From positions 1 to 20,545 of IMG/VR virus record IMGVR_UViG_3300033141_003285: 20,545 nt of DNA. One strand, given 5' to 3'. Position numbers and translations under genes: made by a program. Under the pieces are notes generated by a model. The model searched no databases, was not told the origin of the DNA, and was given only the letters and a program-made list of their open reading frames with translations. Positions 17,117 through 20,545 of this stretch are shown piece by piece (position 1 is the stretch's first letter; every line of letters begins with the position of its first letter). This stretch comes from a virus.

Positions 17117-17281
17117 ATGTTTAATTTAGAGTTTTTGAACTTCTTATTATTTATTGGAGCGATTTACTTCACTCATAAATGGTATATTAAAGCTAAACAT
17201 AAAGAGTTATTAAATAATAAAAGAAAAATTTATATGTTTAATTATAATTATGAAAGCAAAAGTACTACCTTGAAGTTGTAA
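17117..17281 (+). CDS. small single-span membrane protein
   Basis: This 54-aa protein has one hydrophobic segment near the N-terminus (about residues 4-19, LEFLNFLLFIGAIYF), followed by a basic tail (HKWYIKAKHKELLNNKRK). The frame is open from an ATG at 17054, which would add 21 residues, but that ATG lies within the predicted promoter (-10 at 17059-17064). The internal ATG at 17117 is therefore preferred. The 3' end overlaps the next gene by 32 bases in another frame. It contains no TGA codon, so gene calling with the standard code also finds it. Function unknown. Confidence 0.55.
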   Translation: MFNLEFLNFLLFIGAIYFTHKWYIKAKHKELLNNKRKIYMFNYNYESKSTTLKL

Positions 17282-17462
17282 ATGTGATAAATGTACAGAA
17301 GTAATTACAAAGATTATAAATAAGAGAATAAAACAATATAATTTACTTTGTAAATGCTGATGTATACATTGACATCATTTAACTACAATGAGTCCAAATT
17401 TTACAGCTTGACAATGCATGGACTGTAATAAATGTGATTGATTCATTATAAAAACGAAATAA
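17250..17462 (+). CDS. cysteine-rich small zinc-binding-like protein
   Basis: This 70-aa basic protein has three evenly spaced Cys clusters: C10-x-C12-xx-C15, C34-x-C36-x-C38 and C56-xx-C59-xx-C62, plus HGHH at 40-43. Nine Cys and three His suggest one or two zinc sites. It does not match a standard zinc ribbon exactly; each cluster has three Cys rather than a CxxC pair. Several of the residues between the Cys are Gly encoded by TGA, so the protein is invisible in the standard code. It overlaps the upstream membrane-protein gene and precedes an acidic small protein. A nucleic-acid or host-protein binding role is conceivable but not shown. Confidence 0.65.
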
Positions 17463-17499
17463 TTATAATAATATTACTTAATTTTTAACTTTAACAGGT

Positions 17500-17745
17500 A
17501 TGGCAAATACAGAAATAGATAACTATAAGGATAGTATAGTGGAAGGTTCTGAAATAGAATTTGAATGAAATGAATATATTTTTATAAAATATGATTGAAT
17601 TTATATGATTTGTGAAAATTTAGAGACAATTATAACTGATGATTTTCATGATGATCTTGAATTTTGAGAAAATCATATATTTGGGAAATGGTGCAAAGAA
17701 GAAAAACAAGATGATTTACAAAATAACTTTAGAAAAGATGACTAA
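17500..17745 (+). CDS. small acidic hypothetical protein
   Basis: This 81-aa protein has strongly acidic patches (DDFHDDLEFGE) and a compact beta-like centre (EGNEYIFIKYDGIYMI, about residues 21-36), with two Cys (C38 and C66). AGGT lies directly before the ATG, as before the 29-aa peptide at 15543. Its last codons overlap the start of the next gene by eight bases, so the two are translationally coupled. I do not recognise a family. Acidic small early phage proteins are sometimes DNA mimics, but this one has no feature that would show it. Confidence 0.6.
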
Positions 17746-18229
17746 AACACACTGGTTACAGAATCCTAATAAAAATTATTTAGGACACCCTGATTTACCA
17801 AATTGAGAAGATTTAATATTGACTATTAAAAGCTGACATTGGGAAGAAGTTAAAAACCCCACTCTATGAACTAAAGAGATGAAAAGAGTAATTAGATTTA
17901 AAGAAGATGTAAAACCTTTTATATGTAATGAAACTAATGCTGAAACTATAATGAAAGCAACAAATGCTAAATATATAGAAGATTCAGTTTGAAAGAAAAT
18001 ACAAATGTATGTATCACAAACTAAAATGATGAAACAACTTGTAGATTGTATTAGAATAAGAGAAACTGCTCCAAAAAGTAATATAAGTAATAAAAAAGCA
18101 TTAATTGCCTTGAAAACTTGTAAAACACTAGATGATTTACAAAAAACTTTTCTATGATTAACACACGAAGAAAAAGCAGATAAAGAAGTTATTAGTTTAA
18201 AAGATAATCTAAAAACAACACTATGATAG
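17738..18229 (+). CDS. conserved phage protein next to recombination exonuclease
   Basis: This 163-aa protein has the layout HWLQNPNKNYLGHPDLPNG (5-23), DLILTIKSGHWEEV, then KPFICNETNAETIMKATN and VGKKIQMYV with VDCIRIR. I recognise it as the widespread small phage protein with 'NYLGsydLpdGkd', 'ILNrTN' and 'GKkIqlY' motifs that is regularly encoded next to YqaJ exonuclease, replication or annealing genes. The extra C-terminal part (about 115-163: KKALIALKTCKTLDDLQKTF) resembles helical tails found on phage recombination proteins. A DNA-binding or annealing-related role is inferred from context. It overlaps both neighbours (8 and 7 bases). Its last sense codon is TGA (Gly), followed by TAG. 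Confidence 0.75.
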
Positions 18230-18837
18230 AACTAAAAGTAGAACAAAAAAGTAAAGAATGGCATTTAGCTAGAGTATGAAAAGTAACTTGAACAACTCTA
18301 AAAGATGTAATGGCTAGTAATAATTTACCATTAGTGGATAAATTACTTGCGGAATTATTATCAAATCAGTCTAAAGAGTTTAATCCTAGTAGAGAAATGG
18401 AAAGAGGAATAGATCAAGAACCAAGAGCAATTAAGAAGTTTGAAAAAGTAACAGGTAAAAAAGTAAAAGATGTTTGATTTTGTTTAAGTGAGGAATTTGA
18501 TTTTTTATGACATTCTCCTGATTGATTAATTGAGATTGATTGAGTTTATAAAGAATGAGTAGAAATTAAGTGTTGAGATAGTGCAACACATATTAGATAT
18601 ATTAGAACAAATAAAGTAGATACTAAATACTGGTATCAAATATTAAATTATTTCTTAGTAGTTGAAACATTAGAAAGAGTACATTTTGTATCTTATGATG
18701 ATAGGATTTTAGCAAAACCTTTAAATGTAGTAACTATTGAAAGAAAAGATGTTGAAGAAGAACTTGAGGAAGTAAGAAAAGAATTAACTAAATTTAAGAA
18801 AAAATTAGATAAATACCATGAACAAATAATATTTTAA
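18223..18837 (+). CDS. YqaJ/lambda-type recombination exonuclease
   Basis: This 204-aa protein of the PD-(D/E)xK superfamily shows the YqaJ domain: QKSKEWHLARVGKVTGT (8-24), MERGIDQEPRAIKKFEKVTG (59-78) with E66, FDFLGHSPDGLIEIDG (92-107) with D100, and GVEIKC (112-117) with E114 and K116. It also has the conserved Gln of YWYQILNYF (136-144). The enzyme should degrade one strand of double-stranded DNA ends to prepare single-strand annealing. The Gly of SPDG is TGA. A coiled coil follows at about 175-198. No RecT/Bet/Erf annealase is recognisable next to it, so the upstream conserved protein or the downstream helical proteins may take that role. The start overlaps the previous gene by seven bases. 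Confidence 0.92.
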
Positions 18838-18857
18838 TTAATAAATAAAACAAAAAT

Positions 18858-19406
18858 ATGGAAGCAATTAAAATGGCTTTAAATAAAAAAGCAGATCAAA
18901 TATTAGAACAGGAAATGCAAGACTTAAATGAATTAATATGAAAAAATAAATTAGCAAGTCATATTAATATAATGTTTCAAAAATGAGAAGTATCTGATTG
19001 AGATAATAAGTGAAAAAAAGAAGTTATTAAAAAATTATATTGAACTGATTGAATATTTTATTTTTCTGAATATTGAAGCTGATTATGAAATTCAGTAATT
19101 AATGATTATAAAGAAAAAAGGAAAGAAGAAATTATAAGAGATATTTTAAATTGACAAGAAATTAGATTAAAAGATGAAAAAGAAGATTTAAAAGCTTGTG
19201 AATCAAAAGAATTATCAGAACATCAAATTATAATAAATTTCTTAGAAAAAAATATAACAGAATATACTGGGCAAATTACTTCTACTATTTCAGCTATTAG
19301 TCATTGACATATTCAAAGTAACTGAACTGAAATAGATATTTATAAAGAAATAGTTAGTTCATTATCATTTTTAAAAGCAGATTATATAAATAATAACAAT
19401 AAATAA
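18858..19406 (+). CDS. helical hypothetical protein, early region
   Basis: This 182-aa charged protein is largely helical (AIKMALNKKADQILEQEMQD; YKEKRKEEIIRDIL; KDEKEDLKACESKELSEHQ), with a central FYFSEYGSGLGNSV that could be a Gly-rich loop. It ends with the block SSLSFLKAD, very similar to the end of the next gene (SSELSFLKAE). It follows the exonuclease by 20 bases and overlaps the next start by one base. I cannot name a family. Its position beside the exonuclease makes a recombination or replication accessory role likely but unproved. Confidence 0.7.
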
Positions 19407-19831
19407 TGTTAGATGAAAAAGTGCTAGAAAATATAGCTAAAACTAAAGAAATACTTATTGAATACGAAAAAACTAAAGAATTAGTAGCAATATTAAATCT
19501 ATATAAAAGACTTTCTTTATATTCTGTATTCTTATGAGAAAATCTAAGTGATCTAAAAAAACAATATAATACTTCTTATTACACTAGAAAAATTGAAGTG
19601 AGTAAATCATATCTTCATAATAAAAAAACAAAGATAACTGATAGACAATCACTTGAAATGGCAACTACTGAAAATGAGGAATTATTTAAACAAGAATGAG
19701 ATTTAGAAGCTTTAACTATGAGGTTAGATACGTTTTTAAAGCAAATTAATAAAGTTTTAATGGCAATGTCTAGTGAACTTAGTTTTCTTAAAGCAGAAGC
19801 TAATAGAACAAATAGAAATGATATAACATAA
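19406..19831 (+). CDS. helical phage protein next to exonuclease gene cluster
   Basis: This 141-aa protein is helical throughout, with YSVFLGENLSDLKKQYN (about 40-56), YYTRKIEVSKSYLHNKKTK and DRQSLEMATTENEELFKQEGD. It ends with a helix containing FLKQINKVLMAMSSELSFLKAE. The central part looks like a conserved short phage protein found near YqaJ genes, but its function is unknown to me. The C-terminal SSxLSFLKA is shared with the upstream protein, suggesting a common partner or partial duplication. It is coupled to that gene through TAATG. Only two TGA codons occur in it, so a standard-code caller would split it into three pieces. Confidence 0.7.
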
Positions 19832-19854
19832 AATTACTCCTAAAAAATAAACAA

Positions 19855-20142
19855 ATGCCAATAAAAAACAGAATAAAAATCACTTTTAAAGAATTTTTAA
19901 AGAAAAAAGGTATAAAGATATATCAAATACAAAGTGTAAGTACTAGAACGGTAAATAATATACTTAAATCAGAACATAGTTGAAAGTATAATAAAAATTA
20001 CAGGTGAAAATTGCCCTATTTTCCTACAGAAAGGACTATAAGTCTCTTATGTTTAGAATTAGATATAACTTATCATGATTTAGAACAATTAATACAGAAT
20101 CAGTATAAAAGTAATAAAAAACTTGTAAAAAATAACGATTAA
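19855..20142 (+). CDS. XRE-like helix-turn-helix regulator (divergent)
   Basis: This 95-aa basic protein has KEFLKKKGIKIYQIQ (about 13-27), VSTRTVNNILKSE (28-40) and, after an insertion rich in Lys/Asn/Tyr, TISLLCLELDITYHDLEQLI (about 61-80). The order helix, turn, recognition helix (STRTVNNIL) and the closing 'icleLdIt..dLe' helix is that of Cro/CI-type HTH proteins, with an unusual loop of about 20 residues between the recognition helix and the last helices. It is the last gene before a terminator and a region with promoters, so it may regulate the noncoding loci or the operators at 15456 and 17026. Candidate early/late switch protein; the HTH call is moderate. Confidence 0.65.
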
Positions 20143-20165
20143 AGCCTTTTGGGGCTTTTTTTATT
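20141..20165 (+). terminator. terminator after the HTH gene
   Basis: AAAGCC (20141-20146) pairs with GGCTTT (20153-20158), loop TTTTGG, followed by a run of T to 20162. The stem begins inside the stop codon, a compact arrangement. Confidence 0.8.
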
Positions 20166-20182
20166 TTATATTAAAAATAAAT

Positions 20183-20209
20183 TTGCATTTCTTATTTTAT
20201 CATTATAAT
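20183..20209 (+). promoter_or_regulatory. promoter of candidate noncoding RNA 3
   Basis: TTGCAT (20183-20188), 15 bp, then perfect TATAAT (20204-20209), followed by the box TGTACATAAA (20215-20224), identical to that after the RNA 2 promoter. No gene begins downstream in the window. Confidence 0.65.
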
Positions 20210-20215
20210 ACAACT

Positions 20216-20309
20216 GTACATAAATTACATTCTCTCACAATAAAGCAATTTAGCCTGAACGGGTGTAATTTGCAAATAAGATATTGTTGTGAGAGACGAT
20301 GTCTTTTTT
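20216..20309 (+). ncRNA. candidate rod-like small RNA 3 (about 95 nt)
   Basis: TCTCTCACAATAA (20231-20243) pairs with TTGTTGTGAGAGA (20284-20296) over 13 bp with one G-U. The 40-nt loop can extend the rod through GCAA/TTGC, TTA/TAA and CC/GG helices to a TGAAC tip. A short AGAC/GTCT hairpin (20294-20304) with six T follows and might terminate it, although it competes with the main stem. No ORF is present. The transcript could also continue into the structured region downstream. Confidence 0.55.
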
Positions 20310-20545
20310 GTTACTTTAATAAATAGATGTAGTATATAAATAATAGTATTGCCTTTTTGATGGAAACAGAATCATATGAACCATGATACAAACTCAAAAG
20401 CACGGAACCTATACTAACCGAAGCTAGAGGCTTTATATACTACATCTATTTATTAAAATAGTTAACTTGGGATATATCGGCAACTAGAATGGATATATCA
20501 TAACTGAGGCTTACTTTAATTAGTAAGGGGGGAATAATTCTAGGA
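20310..20545 (+). other. gene-free structured region, candidate large RNA running off the window
   Basis: No plausible gene is seen on either strand. Beyond the 26-bp inverted repeat lie AGTTA (20460-20464) with TAACT (20501-20505), enclosing two copies of the palindrome GATATATC (20471-20478 and 20492-20499), which can pair with each other. CTTACT (20510-20515) and AGTAAG (20522-20527) form another hairpin. A GGGGGG run follows, and the window ends without a terminator. The succession of nested helices in a phage suggests the 5' part of a large ornate RNA, but this is inference. Confidence 0.4.
20315..20457 (+). repeat. perfect 26-bp inverted repeat around a 91-nt structured loop
   Basis: The arms 20315-20340 and 20432-20457 are exact reverse complements over 26 bases (start TTTAATAAATAG, end CTATTTATTAAA). 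Inside, AGTAT/ATACT, CTTTTTGA/TCAAAAG (one bulge) and ATCAT/ATGAT can form successive inner helices. No transposase, integrase or ORF is associated. It could be the stem of a large RNA, or a DNA element such as a replication origin. Confidence 0.85.

Noticed and set aside
63-20142. TGA read as tryptophan (mycoplasma code, table 4).
   Set aside because: TGA is far too frequent for Trp and falls on invariant glycines in several enzyme motifs, while TGG marks real Trp positions.
20315-20457. 26-bp inverted repeat as the ends of an insertion sequence or as an attachment site.
   Set aside because: Only 91 nt lie between the arms, with no transposase, no flanking target duplication and no integrase in the window.

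Overview
The window is a 20.5 kb piece of a tailed (siphovirus-type) bacteriophage genome, AT-rich, with every gene on the + strand. It is readable only if TGA is glycine and TAA/TAG are the stops (translation table 25), the code of Candidatus Absconditabacteria (SR1) and Gracilibacteria (BD1-5). The glycine reading, rather than tryptophan as in mycoplasmas, is shown by diagnostic motifs in which TGA falls on an invariant glycine: HHxNGxK of an HNH nuclease, SxHxxGxAxD of an M15 peptidase, SPDG of a YqaJ exonuclease and VGEQGPE of the tape measure. TGG is used separately for Trp. The host is therefore inferred to be a member of those candidate phyla.

Positions 1-11770 are a late structural operon in classical order: two tandem paralogous small virion proteins, a conserved 270-aa structural protein, a head-tail connector, a virion-morphogenesis/neck protein, a tail terminator-like protein, a small ORF, the tail tube protein followed by a terminator hairpin, tail assembly chaperones G and GT with a probable -1 frameshift on a run of nine A, the tape measure, the tail hub and a series of fibre/adhesin-like proteins. 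Positions 11849-13753 hold two more fibre-type genes separated by a frameshifted HNH nuclease gene. Positions 13771-15416 form a lysis block: a coiled-coil membrane protein, a DUF1353 protein, and an unusual endolysin that joins an M15 peptidase domain to a second HExxH metallopeptidase-like domain. A terminator closes the operon.

A good sigma70-type promoter (TTGACA, 17 bp, TATTAT) opens a short operon of three membrane or coiled-coil proteins (15543-16648). Next comes a region of about 470 bases without a convincing gene (16649-17116). It holds two back-to-back transcription units, each with its own promoter and terminator and no ORF, which are candidate noncoding RNAs, followed by another promoter with an inverted-repeat operator. 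From 17117 an early or recombination cluster follows: small Cys-rich and acidic proteins, a conserved phage protein, a YqaJ/lambda-type exonuclease, two helical proteins and an XRE-like DNA-binding protein.

The last 400 bases are again gene-free and dense with structure: a promoter, a rod-like hairpin, a perfect 26-bp inverted repeat around a 91-nt loop, and further hairpins reaching the window edge. The three RNA promoters share a TGTRCWTAAA-type box just after the -10 element. The noncoding loci are the least explained part of the window. Nearly all genes lack a recognisable Shine-Dalgarno sequence, and several overlap by ATG/TAA or longer. No integrase, tRNA or CRISPR array was seen.
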